Under the pieces are notes generated by a model. It was not told the DNA's origin and made no database searches. It worked only from the letters and a program-made list of their open reading frames with translations. Below, one piece after another: positions 16,409 to 25,598 of a stretch of 64,000 bases of DNA. Origin of the DNA: Croceivirga sp009797885 (GTDB lineage: Bacteria > Bacteroidota > Bacteroidia > Flavobacteriales > Flavobacteriaceae). Numbering within the stretch: the first letter of the stretch is position 1; the number at the start of each line of letters is the position of its first letter. Made by a program: the position numbers and the translations under genes. The stretch covers positions 2,418,001 to 2,482,000 of the forward strand of contig AP035880.1 of assembly GCA_045866215.1 (NCBI GenBank), read 5' to 3'.

Positions 16409-18286
16409 ATGCAGCAGACCGAAGAAAAGAACACAAACGGATTACATCGCAGCTTGGATACGGAAACGTTTCTGCGTGTTCGTAAGTGGTATTTGACGGC
16501 ATTGGCGGCAATTGCCCTAACGGTAATTATCGCCCAAGTATTGATCCAACAACATTTGGATTCCCAATTGGATGATTCACGGGTGATTAATGTGGCGGGG
16601 CGACAACGCGCCTATAGCCAAAAATTGGTCAAAGAGGCACTTCAGTTGAGTACAATTTCGGCGACAGCGCCCGAAAAGGAAAAGGTGTTACAGGAATTAA
16701 AAACCACACTTTATGTGTGGAAAGTATCACATGAAGGGCTACAAAACGGCAATGATAGTATTGGGTTGCCCAAGGAGGAAAATGCGTCGATATTGGCACT
16801 TTTTCAGGATGTATCGCCCCACCATACGGCCATGGTTGCCTCGGCCAATGAAATTTTGGAAGCTTTTGGCCCAACAAATGATTCCCAGCCCACAAATATT
16901 GAACCCCAACTTCAAAGAATTTTATCCAACGAGAAACAGTTTCTTCAAAAAATGGATGCCATCGTGAACGAGTATGATGCCATCAGCAAACAGCAATTAC
17001 AGCAACTGAAGTTGAAGGAGTATATTTTGTTGGGGGTTTCGCTTTTGATATTATTGCTGGAAGTGCTTTTCATTTTTAGGCCGCTGTCCATTCAGATACG
17101 GGAAACGATAGCCAATTTATTGCAAGGACGGATCCAGTCCGAAGAGGATAATAAAAAGATTAAAAAAATCTTCAAGGAGAAGGAAGACTCCCTTCGGGAA
17201 CTTCAGGAACTCAATTTTGCCATCGATAACGCAGCGCTTTTTGCAAGCATACGCATGGACGGCACCGTAGTATTCATAAGCAAAAAGTTTTTAAACCTAT
17301 TGGGAGAACGAAAATCAATAGGGAATGCCCATCTTTCAGAAATTTTGACACAAGACGAGGGGCAACAACAGTACCTACGTGAAATTTTGAGCTCCAGAAG
17401 CAAAAACATCCGCACAGAGGAAATCGATATAACCACAAAGATCAATGACCGTATTTGGTTGGATATGTCCATAATCCCTATTTATCAATCACGTGAGAAG
17501 CAGAGCATTCTTATTTTGTGCTCAGACATCACGGAACGTAAAAAACATCAGGATAAAATTGAACAATTGACCAAGCAAAACTATGAGGATCTTATGCAGC
17601 AGAAACAGCTTCAAGCAAGCCAAATAGTAGCGGGACAAGAAGAGGAACGCAAGCGCATTGCCAAAGATATCCATGATGGTATTGGGCAAATGCTTACCGC
17701 ATTAAAATTCAATATTGAGTCCATCGATCCCAAGCAACAGGGAAAAACAGAGGAAAAAATTACCTATTTAAAGAAGTTGGCCTCGGAACTGATCAAAGGG
17801 GTTAGAACCGCCACCTTCAACCTTATTCCACCGGAATTGGATGACCATGGGATTTTCCCTGCCTTGCAAAAAATGACCCGGGAACTCAGCAAACTTACCG
17901 GTAAAAACATCCTATTTGAGAACAAGGTGAAGGATGCCATTCGGTTTGACTCGCTGGCAGAGACAAACATTTATCGCGTTACCCAAGAGGCAGTCAATAA
18001 TGCGATTAAATATGCGGATTCCAATTATATTCTGGTCACCTTGAATTTAACGGATGATTTATTGAGCGTTGTGATTGATGATGATGGCAAAGGATTTGAT
18101 CCAACTACGTTAAAAGGGGCTCCAAAGAACAATAGCGAAGGGGGTATGGGCGTATTCTTTATGAAAGAACGCATTGGGTACATCAACGGGCGATTGTTTT
18201 TTAACTCTATACCCAACGAAGGAACCCGGGTTACCATCAACTACAGATTGAACCAAGAAAAGGAAATGGTCGATGGAACGGAATGA
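16409..18286 (+). CDS. NarX-like nitrate/nitrite sensor histidine kinase
   Basis: A 625-residue inner-membrane kinase. The first span is near residues 28-46 (YLTALAAIALTVIIAQVLI). A periplasmic domain of about 150 residues follows and opens with VINVAGRQRAYSQKLVKEAL, which resembles the nitrate-binding P-box of NarX/NarQ and PilJ-type sensors. A second span lies near 206-225 (ILLGVSLLILLLEVLFIF). A PAS domain (about 265-380), a HisKA_3 dimerisation helix with the phosphorylated His in ERKRIAKDIHDGIGQ, and an ATPase domain (NNAIKYA, DDGKGF, GGMGVFFMKERI) complete it. No response regulator is adjacent, and the likely partner is the NarL-type protein at 5367-6056. It overlaps the next gene by 14 bases. 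Confidence 0.9.
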   Translation: MQQTEEKNTNGLHRSLDTETFLRVRKWYLTALAAIALTVIIAQVLIQQHLDSQLDDSRVINVAGRQRAYSQKLVKEALQLSTISATAPEKEKVLQELKTTLYVWKVSHEGLQNGNDSIGLPKEENASILALFQDVSPHHTAMVASANEILEAFGPTNDSQPTNIEPQLQRILSNEKQFLQKMDAIVNEYDAISKQQLQQLKLKEYILLGVSLLILLLEVLFIFRPLSIQIRETIANLLQGRIQSEEDNKKIKKIFKEKEDSLRELQELNFAIDNAALFASIRMDGTVVFISKKFLNLLGERKSIGNAHLSEILTQDEGQQQYLREILSSRSKNIRTEEIDITTKINDRIWLDMSIIPIYQSREKQSILILCSDITERKKHQDKIEQLTKQNYEDLMQQKQLQASQIVAGQEEERKRIAKDIHDGIGQMLTALKFNIESIDPKQQGKTEEKITYLKKLASELIKGVRTATFNLIPPELDDHGIFPALQKMTRELSKLTGKNILFENKVKDAIRFDSLAETNIYRVTQEAVNNAIKYADSNYILVTLNLTDDLLSVVIDDDGKGFDPTTLKGAPKNNSEGGMGVFFMKERIGYINGRLFFNSIPNEGTRVTINYRLNQEKEMVDGTE

Positions 18287-18866
18287 ACTCTATCCAGTCT
18301 TTTTAAAGGTAAGCGACCTTAACGTACTTATTGTGGGGGGCGGTTATGTCGCAGAGGAAAAGTTGACTTTTTTATTAAAATCCAGTCCAAACGCAAGGGT
18401 GGAAATGATTTCACCGATGTATCGGGAAGGAACAATTGCCCTGGCGGAAAGGCATAACGTAACAATGAGCAAGGGCAACTACCGGAGACGTTTGCTGAAA
18501 AATAAACACATTGTCATTGCCACTACGGACGTTCCCAAAATCAACGAAAAGGTCTATAATGATTGTAGAAAGCGGGCCATTTTGGTCAATGTTGCGGACA
18601 ATCCGCCCTTATGCGATTTTTATATGGGCGGTATTGTGACCAAAGGCAACGTTAAAATAGCCATATCCACCAATGGAAAGTCACCGACCACTGCAAAAAG
18701 GTTACGCCAATTTTTTGAAGATGTACTCCCGGAAAAAGTGGATGACCTGGTTAAAAACCTCAACGCGTATCGGAAAACCATTAAGGGTGGCTTTGAGGAA
18801 AAAGTAGCGACCTTAAATGAACTTACCAAAGGGTTGGTACAACAAAAGGATGTTGATGAAAATTAG
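18273..18866 (+). CDS. Precorrin-2 dehydrogenase / sirohydrochlorin ferrochelatase (Met8/CysG-N type)
   Basis: A 197-residue cytoplasmic enzyme for the last steps of siroheme synthesis: NAD-dependent oxidation of precorrin-2, and probably iron insertion. Seen are the NAD loop LNVLIVGGGYVAEEKL, IATTDVPKINEKVYNDCR, VNVADNPPLCDFYMGG and the family phrase VKIAISTNGKSPTTAKRLRQ. It lacks the methyltransferase half of full CysG, which CobA (11997-12776) supplies. It is the last gene of the nirB operon and converges on the sigma-54 regulator gene with 44 bases between stops. I see no clear terminator there. Confidence 0.92.
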   Translation: MERNELYPVFLKVSDLNVLIVGGGYVAEEKLTFLLKSSPNARVEMISPMYREGTIALAERHNVTMSKGNYRRRLLKNKHIVIATTDVPKINEKVYNDCRKRAILVNVADNPPLCDFYMGGIVTKGNVKIAISTNGKSPTTAKRLRQFFEDVLPEKVDDLVKNLNAYRKTIKGGFEEKVATLNELTKGLVQQKDVDEN

Positions 18867-18910
18867 GACAAAAGGAAATTCGATGTGTTTTCGGATATTG
18901 AATGCTATGA

Positions 18911-21037
18911 TCAGGATTTTTTTAAACGGACTTCCTTCTCAATCCCCAATCGTTTCATTTTGGCAAAAAGGGTCTTGTCCTTCATATCCAAAATGGCCGC
19001 AGCACCTTTTGGGCCACTGACCCGCCAATTGGTTTTCTCCAATACTTTAATGATATAATCCCGCTGCATGGCCTCAAACGATTTGAAGTCTTCCTTGAAT
19101 TCCGCTGTCCTACCGTTCGGAATCCAGGTGCCGGGGTTCAAAATGGTGCCGTTTTCAATAATGACGGCACGTTCGATAAGGTTCTCCAACTCCCTGATAT
19201 TTCCGGGAAAAGTGTAGTTCATCAAAGCGGCGATGGTCTTTTTGCTCAATCGCTTAAAGGATTTACCGGCCCGTGCGGAATACTTTTTCAAAAAGTATTG
19301 CGCCAATAAGGGAATGTCGTCCTTGCGTTCACGAAGCGGAATGTTATGAATGGGAAAGACATTCAGGCGATAAAAAAGGTCTTCCCGAAACTTCCCGTCC
19401 TTGACCATTTTCTCCAAATTCCGATTGGTAGCGGCAACAATCCTCACATTGACCTTTTCCGTTTTTGTTCCACCCAAAAGGTCAAATTCACCTTCTTGGA
19501 TAACCCGTAACAATTTCGGTTGTAAATCCAACGGCAACTCGCCAATTTCATCCAGAAATATCGTTCCCCCATCGGCCAGGCTAAACTTACCTACCTTGTT
19601 TTCGGTTGCCCCGGTGAATGCCCCTTTTTTATGTCCAAACAATTCACTTTCAATGAGCTCGGAAGGCAATGTGGCGGCATTTACTTTTATCAATGGCTTT
19701 TCCTTTCGTTGACTGTTGTCATGAACGGCACGGGCCAATAACTCCTTTCCGGTCCCGGATTCACCGGTAATAAGAACGGTAGTATCCGTAGGGGCAACCT
19801 GATTTACTTTTTCAAGCACTTCCCGATATTCATCGCTTTGGCAGATAATATTGTCAAAATTTACCTCTTGCTTTATTTCCTCCTTCAGGTATTCGTTTTC
19901 AATTTCGAGTTGTGTTTTAAGGGATTTAATTTCTTCCAGGGCCTCAAAAAGCGCCTTGTCCCTTTTGTTCTTTTGGGTGACATCCCTAATAATGGCGCAG
20001 TTCAGGTTTTGTCCTTGATACGTTAAATGGTTTGCGATTATGCTGGCAGGAAATTTTGTGAAGTCCTTTCTCGTAATCAACCAATCCAAATTCAACACTT
20101 TCTTCTCGATCAGTTCCATAAAATGTTCCCTCCACCATTCCGGAGTGATTTTTTCATCCAGATCATAGATATAAAAATCATTAAGTTCACTTTTTGCATA
20201 CCCAAGATTTTTGGGAACGGCCTCGTTGTACTGCAATAATTTGCCATGGATATCCCAGATGTAGATTAAATCCGGGGCGTTGTCAATGATTTCTTTGTAC
20301 AGTTTTAATCCCAATTCATGTTCTTTTTGAGGGGTGACATCTTGATAGGTGCCAATGATTTTGACGATCTTATCTTTTTGTACAATGGGTTCGGTTACGC
20401 AACGGATGTATTTTGAATGCCCGGCAACACCATTAATGGTCAGGACCACATCATAAGAGGCGCCGTTACGTATGGCTTTGCTCAATAGGGTTTTGAGTTC
20501 CTCCGATTCCTGGAACAAATGGATCACTTTTCCGGGTAGGAGGTCTTCTTTGTTATCGGTTTCAAAAATCTCCAAAGCCTGTTTGGTAACGACTATGGAA
20601 CCGTCCTGTAGGTTCAATTTCCATCCTCCAACATTGGCCATCCGTTCGGCATGGTTCAATAGATTTTTGTAAAAGCTTGATTCGGAAATGTCATTGACAA
20701 TGGCGGCTATGATTTCTTTTCCATTATTTGAGAAAAAATGGGAAGAGACCTCCACATCGTAGAATTCACCCTTTTTGGTTTGATGGACGGCCTTAAAGCT
20801 ATACACCCCCTCCTCACGTACTTTTTGCCAGTGGATTTGCCAACTTTCCTGCGTGGAGGTGGGATTTATATCAAATATGCTAAGCTTTTCAACCTCTTTT
20901 CGGGTATAGCCCAAACGCTTTAAAAATTTACTGTTGGCATAAATGATCTTGCCGGACTCATCCATCCACATAATTTTATAAGGAAGGTTCTTAAAAAATT
21001 GCTCCCTGAACACCTGAAAAGGAATATCCCCACTCAT
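18911..21037 (-). CDS. Sigma-54-dependent transcription activator with three PAS domains
   Basis: This 708-residue cytoplasmic regulator has three PAS domains, at about 8-115, 120-235 and 240-360, and then a coiled linker. The AAA+ domain at about 395-620 has Walker A GESGTGKE, the sigma-54 contact loop GAFTGA, Walker B GGTIFLDEIGELP and the arginine region FREDLFYRLNVFP. A Fis-type helix-turn-helix closes the protein (KGAAAILDMKDKTLFAKMKR). There is no receiver domain, so it should sense a signal through the PAS domains. It is divergent from the pirin gene, whose upstream region carries a -24/-12 promoter. That makes local control of the exported redox genes likely. Ligand unknown. Confidence 0.93.
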   Translation of the reverse strand: MSGDIPFQVFREQFFKNLPYKIMWMDESGKIIYANSKFLKRLGYTRKEVEKLSIFDINPTSTQESWQIHWQKVREEGVYSFKAVHQTKKGEFYDVEVSSHFFSNNGKEIIAAIVNDISESSFYKNLLNHAERMANVGGWKLNLQDGSIVVTKQALEIFETDNKEDLLPGKVIHLFQESEELKTLLSKAIRNGASYDVVLTINGVAGHSKYIRCVTEPIVQKDKIVKIIGTYQDVTPQKEHELGLKLYKEIIDNAPDLIYIWDIHGKLLQYNEAVPKNLGYAKSELNDFYIYDLDEKITPEWWREHFMELIEKKVLNLDWLITRKDFTKFPASIIANHLTYQGQNLNCAIIRDVTQKNKRDKALFEALEEIKSLKTQLEIENEYLKEEIKQEVNFDNIICQSDEYREVLEKVNQVAPTDTTVLITGESGTGKELLARAVHDNSQRKEKPLIKVNAATLPSELIESELFGHKKGAFTGATENKVGKFSLADGGTIFLDEIGELPLDLQPKLLRVIQEGEFDLLGGTKTEKVNVRIVAATNRNLEKMVKDGKFREDLFYRLNVFPIHNIPLRERKDDIPLLAQYFLKKYSARAGKSFKRLSKKTIAALMNYTFPGNIRELENLIERAVIIENGTILNPGTWIPNGRTAEFKEDFKSFEAMQRDYIIKVLEKTNWRVSGPKGAAAILDMKDKTLFAKMKRLGIEKEVRLKKS

Positions 21038-21164
21038 TTGTTTAAAGTTTTTGCTGTTAAAATAAACATAATATTTCTCATATAACAGAAAAGTCTACAA
21101 TTAGGGGTAAAAATTTAATTCTGCAGATTCTTTTAAAACACTGTAATTCAGTTAGATACATTTT

Positions 21165-21179
21165 TGGCACAACATTGGC
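21165..21179 (+). promoter_or_regulatory. Sigma-54 (-24/-12) promoter of the pirin gene
   Basis: The bases read TGGCACAACATTGGC: an exact TGGCAC -24 half, then five bases, then TGGC in place of TTGC. The GG and GC pairs are 12 bases apart as required. Start of transcription would fall near 21191, about 20 bases before the GTG start codon. The divergent gene encodes a sigma-54 activator. A small palindrome, TCTGCAGA (21120-21127), lies upstream and could be part of an activator site, but this is weak. Confidence 0.75.
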
Positions 21180-21210
21180 CTATAGTATGGAATCAAAAAA
21201 AAACTAAAAC

Positions 21211-22086
21211 GTGAAACGAAAGGATTTTTTACAACAGTTGTCTTGGGGAGGGATTTTAGCCGCACTGGGAGTGGGCAATTATCTCAAGGCCTCGGGCCCT
21301 TCTTCGGATCATGGAACAAATGTCAAACAAATAGGATTTAATCACATTAAAACAATGGAAACAAAAACAGCAACTACCGTATTACATAAGGCAGATACCA
21401 GAGGTAAGGCCAACCATGGTTGGTTAAAGTCCCATCACTCGTTCAGTTTTGCCAACTACTACAATCCCGAGAGAATGAATTTCGGCGTACTTCGGGTATT
21501 GAATGATGACGTGGTCTCCGCAGGAATGGGTTTTGGTACCCATCCACACAACAATATGGAAATCATTTCCATTCCCCTAGAAGGCGATTTGGAACACAAG
21601 GACAGTATGGGAACTTCCGCGATCATTAAACAGGGCGATGTACAAGTGATGAGTGCCGGAACCGGGATCCTCCACAGCGAGTACAACGCCAATAAGAACA
21701 AAGAGGTAAAATTCCTCCAAATCTGGGTAGTCCCCAATAAACAGGGAGTTGAACCACGATATGACCAGATTACCCTTAATCTGGAGGACAGAAAAAATAC
21801 GTTACAACAGATTCTTTCCCCCAATGCGGATGATGCCGGGGTATGGATACACCAAAACGCATGGTTCCATATGACTTCCCTGGAAGAAGGCAACTCATTG
21901 AATTATCAAGTGAACGATGCCAAAAACAATGGGGTATATGCCTTTGTCCTTGAAGGGAAAGTGACCATCAATGGCCAACAACTGGAAAAAAGGGACGGCT
22001 TTGGACTCTGGGATATCGAAAATCTGGAAATCTCAGCCGATGCCAACACCGAGTTGTTGCTGATGGAGGTCCCCATGGACCTTTAA
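21211..22086 (+). CDS. Pirin family protein with an added export leader
   Basis: A 291-residue bicupin protein. From about residue 49 it matches ordinary pirins (TVLHKADTRGKANHGWLKSH, then SFANYYNPERMNFG). Metal ligands are visible as THPHNNMEI and ILHSEYN (three His and one Glu). The first 48 residues are extra: MKRKDFLQQLSWGGILAALG looks like a Tat-type leader with an Arg-Lys pair, followed by a polar linker. The start is GTG 21211. The nearest upstream ATG (21187) meets a stop, and ATG 21355 would give a normal cytoplasmic pirin. The sigma-54 promoter position favours the long form. Pirins can act as quercetin-dioxygenase-like enzymes, and the substrate here is unknown. Confidence 0.88.
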   Translation: MKRKDFLQQLSWGGILAALGVGNYLKASGPSSDHGTNVKQIGFNHIKTMETKTATTVLHKADTRGKANHGWLKSHHSFSFANYYNPERMNFGVLRVLNDDVVSAGMGFGTHPHNNMEIISIPLEGDLEHKDSMGTSAIIKQGDVQVMSAGTGILHSEYNANKNKEVKFLQIWVVPNKQGVEPRYDQITLNLEDRKNTLQQILSPNADDAGVWIHQNAWFHMTSLEEGNSLNYQVNDAKNNGVYAFVLEGKVTINGQQLEKRDGFGLWDIENLEISADANTELLLMEVPMDL

Positions 22087-22128
22087 AAAAGAGTTGAACA
22101 GTGACCCTATAACCAGAAAGGATTAAAA

Positions 22129-22254
22129 ATGGGAACCATTCGATTGATGGAAGCCTGCAGGGAATTCAACTGTACTGAAACAAGACAAAACTTAGGACTG
22201 TACAATCGCTTAAGGAGAAGGTTTACACCAACTCCTTCGCACAAGACAGCTTAA
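22129..22254 (+). CDS. Possible small 41-residue protein between pirin and hydrolase genes
   Basis: An ATG-started frame of 41 codons ending TAA, with peptide start MGTIRLMEACREFNC. It is basic at its end and has no signal or membrane segment. It lies in a 230-base gap that also shows the repeated bases GCTTAAGGA near 22208 and 22249. I recognise no family, and chance is a fair explanation. Confidence 0.2.
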   Translation: MGTIRLMEACREFNCTETRQNLGLYNRLRRRFTPTPSHKTA

Positions 22255-22316
22255 GGACCGAAAAAGAAAATTTAAAATATGTATAACAGTCAAAAATGAC
22301 ACTAATTAAACTTGAA

Positions 22317-23066
22317 ATGAGAACCTTTAATGTATTCATGTTAGCACTATTTGTAAGTGCCCAAACCTTTGGACAATGGACGCAATATGCCCCAAATCCA
22401 GTAAATGATCCGGCAAATGCAGCGGAGCAAGTATTACATCCGGGAAACCACGCCTTGCTACTAATCGATCATGAAGGTCAAATGGCTTTTGCCGTGGAGT
22501 CGCAGCCTATTGAGGAATTGCGCAACAATGCCGGATTACTTGCCGGCGCATCAAAACTTTTTGAAGTGCCCACGATTATTACCACAGTGGCCGAAAAACA
22601 GTTTTCGGGCCCGATTTTCCCGGAAATCAGGGAGTACTACCCCGACGAGTCCACCTACATCGATAGAACAACCATGAACTCTTGGGAAGACAAGAATTTT
22701 GTGAAGGCCGTTGAAGCTACTGGAAAGAAAAAGCTCGTAATGGCCGGTCTTTGGACGGAAGTATGTATCAATCTTGCTGCCTTGTCGGCTCTTGAAGATG
22801 GTTACGAAGTATATGTTATCTCCGATGCCTCTGGAGCCGTATCACAGGAAGCACATGACATGGCCATGGCAAGAATGATCCAGGCCGGAGTCATTCCCAT
22901 GACCTCAATGCAATATATGTTGGAAATCTACAGGGATTGGGCGCGCTCCGATCAATATGTACAGGTGAACGAGCTTGCCAAAAGATATGGTGGGGCCTAT
23001 GGTTTGGGTATTGACTACATCAAGACCATGCAAAAATGGGCCAAAGAAGGCGAAGGCAATCATTAA
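22317..23066 (+). CDS. Secreted isochorismatase-fold (YcaC-like) cysteine hydrolase
   Basis: A 249-residue protein. I start it at ATG 22317, which gives a signal peptide (MRTFNVFMLALFVSAQTFGQ). The ATG 21 bases upstream only adds polar residues in front. The fold of isochorismatase/nicotinamidase-type hydrolases shows in the catalytic Asp of LLLIDHEGQ, the Lys of TTVAEKQF and the nucleophile Cys of LWTEVCINLAAL. The form resembles YcaC more than true isochorismatase. Such enzymes are normally cytoplasmic, and export is unusual. It sits between exported pirin and exported amidohydrolase genes. The substrate may be a small amide or imide, but nothing in the sequence decides this. Confidence 0.85.
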   Translation: MRTFNVFMLALFVSAQTFGQWTQYAPNPVNDPANAAEQVLHPGNHALLLIDHEGQMAFAVESQPIEELRNNAGLLAGASKLFEVPTIITTVAEKQFSGPIFPEIREYYPDESTYIDRTTMNSWEDKNFVKAVEATGKKKLVMAGLWTEVCINLAALSALEDGYEVYVISDASGAVSQEAHDMAMARMIQAGVIPMTSMQYMLEIYRDWARSDQYVQVNELAKRYGGAYGLGIDYIKTMQKWAKEGEGNH

Positions 23067-23073
23067 AAATGAA

Positions 23074-23106
23074 ACCCGCTGTTGCAAAATTAGGTCGATA
23101 GCGGGT
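23074..23106 (+). repeat. Inverted repeat after the YcaC-like gene
   Basis: ACCCGCT (23074-23080) pairs with AGCGGGT (23100-23106) around a 19-base loop. No T-tract follows, so it is not a classic terminator. It may be an mRNA processing or stability element. Confidence 0.35.
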
Positions 23107-23189
23107 GAATTTAATTCGCCGTGAAATAGCTATACAAAAATCACTCTAACGAACACTTGCATTCACCGTAACAATTATCAAAAAACACC

Positions 23190-25025
23190 ATGGAAAAATT
23201 GAATAAAAACTATATCGATCGCAGGAACTTTCTTAAAGGATCGCTCGCTGCCGGAGCTTCTACCCTCGTTATGCCCTCTTTGCTTGGAAATGGATTTTCC
23301 CAGATCAAAGGGTCTGCGGATTTGGTGGTAAGAAATGCCAAAGTAACCACTATAGATCCCAACACCCCTTCTGCAGAAGCATTTGCCATTAAAGACGGGG
23401 TCTACTACAGGGTTGGTTCCAATAACGCCGTCTCTGAACTCATAGGGCGAAAGACCAAAGTTATTGATGCAAAGAGCCATAGGGTAATACCAGGTTTAAA
23501 TGATTCGCACACCCATGGTGTTCGTGAAGGATTGCATTATGGTCTGGAGTTGCGATGGGATTGGGTGACTTCCGTAGAGGAAGCCTTGGCCATGCTCGCC
23601 GAAGAGGTCAAACATACACCAAAAGGACAGTGGATAAGAGTGGTTGGCGGTTTTTCATGGGAGCAATTCAAAGAAAAACGCATGCCGACCTTAGAGGAAA
23701 TAAATAAGGTGGCCCCTAACCATCCGGTTTACATTTTTTACCTCTATGCCCACGGCATGCTGAACAAAAAGGCCGTTGAAGTCCTCAACTATGATAATGA
23801 ACCCATTGACCTCTACTACAAAGGAAGGATAGAAAAGGACAGGTATGGTAGGGCCACGGGTATCATTACAGCGGCTCCTTCTGGCTTGATCATGTATAAA
23901 ACATTGACCAAACTACCTGCAAAATCTAAGGAACAACAAATACTGGGGACCCGTCATTTTATGAATGAAATGAATGTATTGGGCCTAACCTCCATTTCCG
24001 ATGCCGGCGGTGGTGGTATGCAGTATCCTGATGCGTATGACGTTATAGGTGATGTTCATAAACAAGGGTTGTCTACCGTAAGGGTTGGTATCCACACTTT
24101 TCCACAAGTTGGAGGACGTGAATATGAGGACTATAAAAAGTGGATAGGGATGATCAAACCGGGTGATGGTGATGATATGTACCGATTCATTGGTGGTGGT
24201 GAAAATATTGCATGGGCAGCCTATGATTATGAAATTTTTGCCCAAGAACGTCCTAATCTGGAATCCAATGTTAAAGAGGTGGCGATGCCTATTTATAAAC
24301 TATTGGCCGAGAACAATTGGCCTTGGAGACAACATATCACATACAACGAATCGGCAGAGATCCTATTGGATATTTACGAAGAGGTTGCCGCAGCCGGTGA
24401 TGGTAAGCTTCCAAAGGGCACCTTTATAGATCATGGTGAAACCTTTTCTGAAAAAACGCTGGAACGTATTGCCAAACTCAACATGGGCGTGGCCATTCAA
24501 AACAGAATTGCTTATCAGGCCGAAGACTTCGTCAAAAGATATGGAGCAGCCAAATTAGCGCAAACCCCACCGATCAAAAAGATGTTGAAAATGGGCATTC
24601 CCGTTGGTGGGGGAACCGATGCCACACGTGTTAGTTCATACAATCCATGGTACTCAATCCATTGGTTGGCCACAGGGCAATCCAGGGGAGGAAGACAGAT
24701 GTATGGGGAAGATAATATTCTGACCAGGGAGGAAGCCATCAAATTATGGACAACAGGATCTGCATGGTTTACTGGGGATGCAGGGCGTAAAGGTGCCATT
24801 AAAGAAGGGCAATTGGCCGATTTTACCATCCTCAACCAGGATGTCATGGAAGTGCCGGATGCCTTGATACCCCGAACCCATGCCAAGTTAACCGCTGTTG
24901 GGGGTACTGTAGTGCACGCATATGATGCTTTTGAAAGGTATGCACCGGCACCCCTACCCGATGTTGCGCCAGATTGGTCTCCACTATATCGTACAGGGGA
25001 CTTTAGAAAACTGTATTTGAGTTAA
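23190..25025 (+). CDS. Tat-exported amidohydrolase of the YtcJ type
   Basis: This 611-residue protein has a clear Tat signal (DRRNFLKGSLAAGASTLV). After it comes the typical start of YtcJ-like amidohydrolases: ADLVVRNAKVTTIDPN, then VIPGLNDSHTHG with the first two metal-binding His. Later His and Asp residues of the metal site are in WRQHITYNES, FIDHGE and VGGGTDATR, and the C-terminal strand reads GQLADFTILNQD. It should hydrolyse an amide or ester bond outside the inner membrane, after folding with its metal in the cytoplasm. It lies 123 bases after the YcaC-like gene and 40 bases before YceI. Substrate unknown. Confidence 0.9.
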   Translation: MEKLNKNYIDRRNFLKGSLAAGASTLVMPSLLGNGFSQIKGSADLVVRNAKVTTIDPNTPSAEAFAIKDGVYYRVGSNNAVSELIGRKTKVIDAKSHRVIPGLNDSHTHGVREGLHYGLELRWDWVTSVEEALAMLAEEVKHTPKGQWIRVVGGFSWEQFKEKRMPTLEEINKVAPNHPVYIFYLYAHGMLNKKAVEVLNYDNEPIDLYYKGRIEKDRYGRATGIITAAPSGLIMYKTLTKLPAKSKEQQILGTRHFMNEMNVLGLTSISDAGGGGMQYPDAYDVIGDVHKQGLSTVRVGIHTFPQVGGREYEDYKKWIGMIKPGDGDDMYRFIGGGENIAWAAYDYEIFAQERPNLESNVKEVAMPIYKLLAENNWPWRQHITYNESAEILLDIYEEVAAAGDGKLPKGTFIDHGETFSEKTLERIAKLNMGVAIQNRIAYQAEDFVKRYGAAKLAQTPPIKKMLKMGIPVGGGTDATRVSSYNPWYSIHWLATGQSRGGRQMYGEDNILTREEAIKLWTTGSAWFTGDAGRKGAIKEGQLADFTILNQDVMEVPDALIPRTHAKLTAVGGTVVHAYDAFERYAPAPLPDVAPDWSPLYRTGDFRKLYLS

Positions 25026-25065
25026 ACAAATTCTTTAAAACAACAATTTATAAAAATCACATACT

Positions 25066-25590
25066 ATGGAAACAGTAGTAAAAACAAAATGGAATTTAGA
25101 TACCGCCCACTCGGAGATTGGGTTTAAGGTAAAACACATGATGATTTCGACGGTTACGGGCCACTTTGAGGATTTTAATGCCACCGTGACCACGGCATCG
25201 GATGATTTTAAGGATGCGGAATTTGATTTCGTGGCAACCGTAGGGAGCATCAACACCAAAAATGCCGATAGGGATAACCACTTAAGGTCAAATGACTTTT
25301 TCAATGCGGAGGCGTATCCCGAAATGACCTTTACCTCAACGGCCTTTGACGGTGAAAAAATGATTGGCGATCTGACCATTCGTGATATCACCAAAAGCAT
25401 TGCATTGAATGTGGAATTTAATGGCATAGCGGTTGACCCTTACGGCCAAACCAAAGCAGGATTTGAAATTACCGGCACGTTGAACCGAAAGGATTTTGGC
25501 CTTGCCTGGAGTGCGGTTACCGAAGCGGGAAGCGTTGTGGTTGCCGAACAGGTAAAATTGGTCATCGACCTACAGTTCATTCAGGAATAA
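25066..25590 (+). CDS. YceI family lipid-binding protein, cytoplasmic form
   Basis: A 174-residue protein starting METVVKTKWNLDTAHSEIGF, followed by the family phrases HMMISTVTGHFEDFNATV and DRDNHLRSNDFFNAEAYPEM. The YceI fold is a lipocalin-like barrel that binds isoprenoid chains such as those of quinones. Unlike E. coli YceI there is no signal peptide. It ends the block that begins with pirin, and a strong terminator follows at once. The link to quinones fits with DoxX and tyrosinase nearby, but is inference. Confidence 0.93.
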   Translation: METVVKTKWNLDTAHSEIGFKVKHMMISTVTGHFEDFNATVTTASDDFKDAEFDFVATVGSINTKNADRDNHLRSNDFFNAEAYPEMTFTSTAFDGEKMIGDLTIRDITKSIALNVEFNGIAVDPYGQTKAGFEITGTLNRKDFGLAWSAVTEAGSVVVAEQVKLVIDLQFIQE

Positions 25591-25598
25591 ACCAAATC

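Noticed and set aside
1700..18866. Dissimilatory denitrification island
   Set aside because: The reductase is a Nas type without NarG/NarH/NarI, and NirBD with siroheme genes and Nrt uptake fit assimilation.
23074..23106. Terminator after the YcaC-like gene
   Set aside because: The 19-base loop and missing T-tract do not fit, so I list it only as an inverted repeat.
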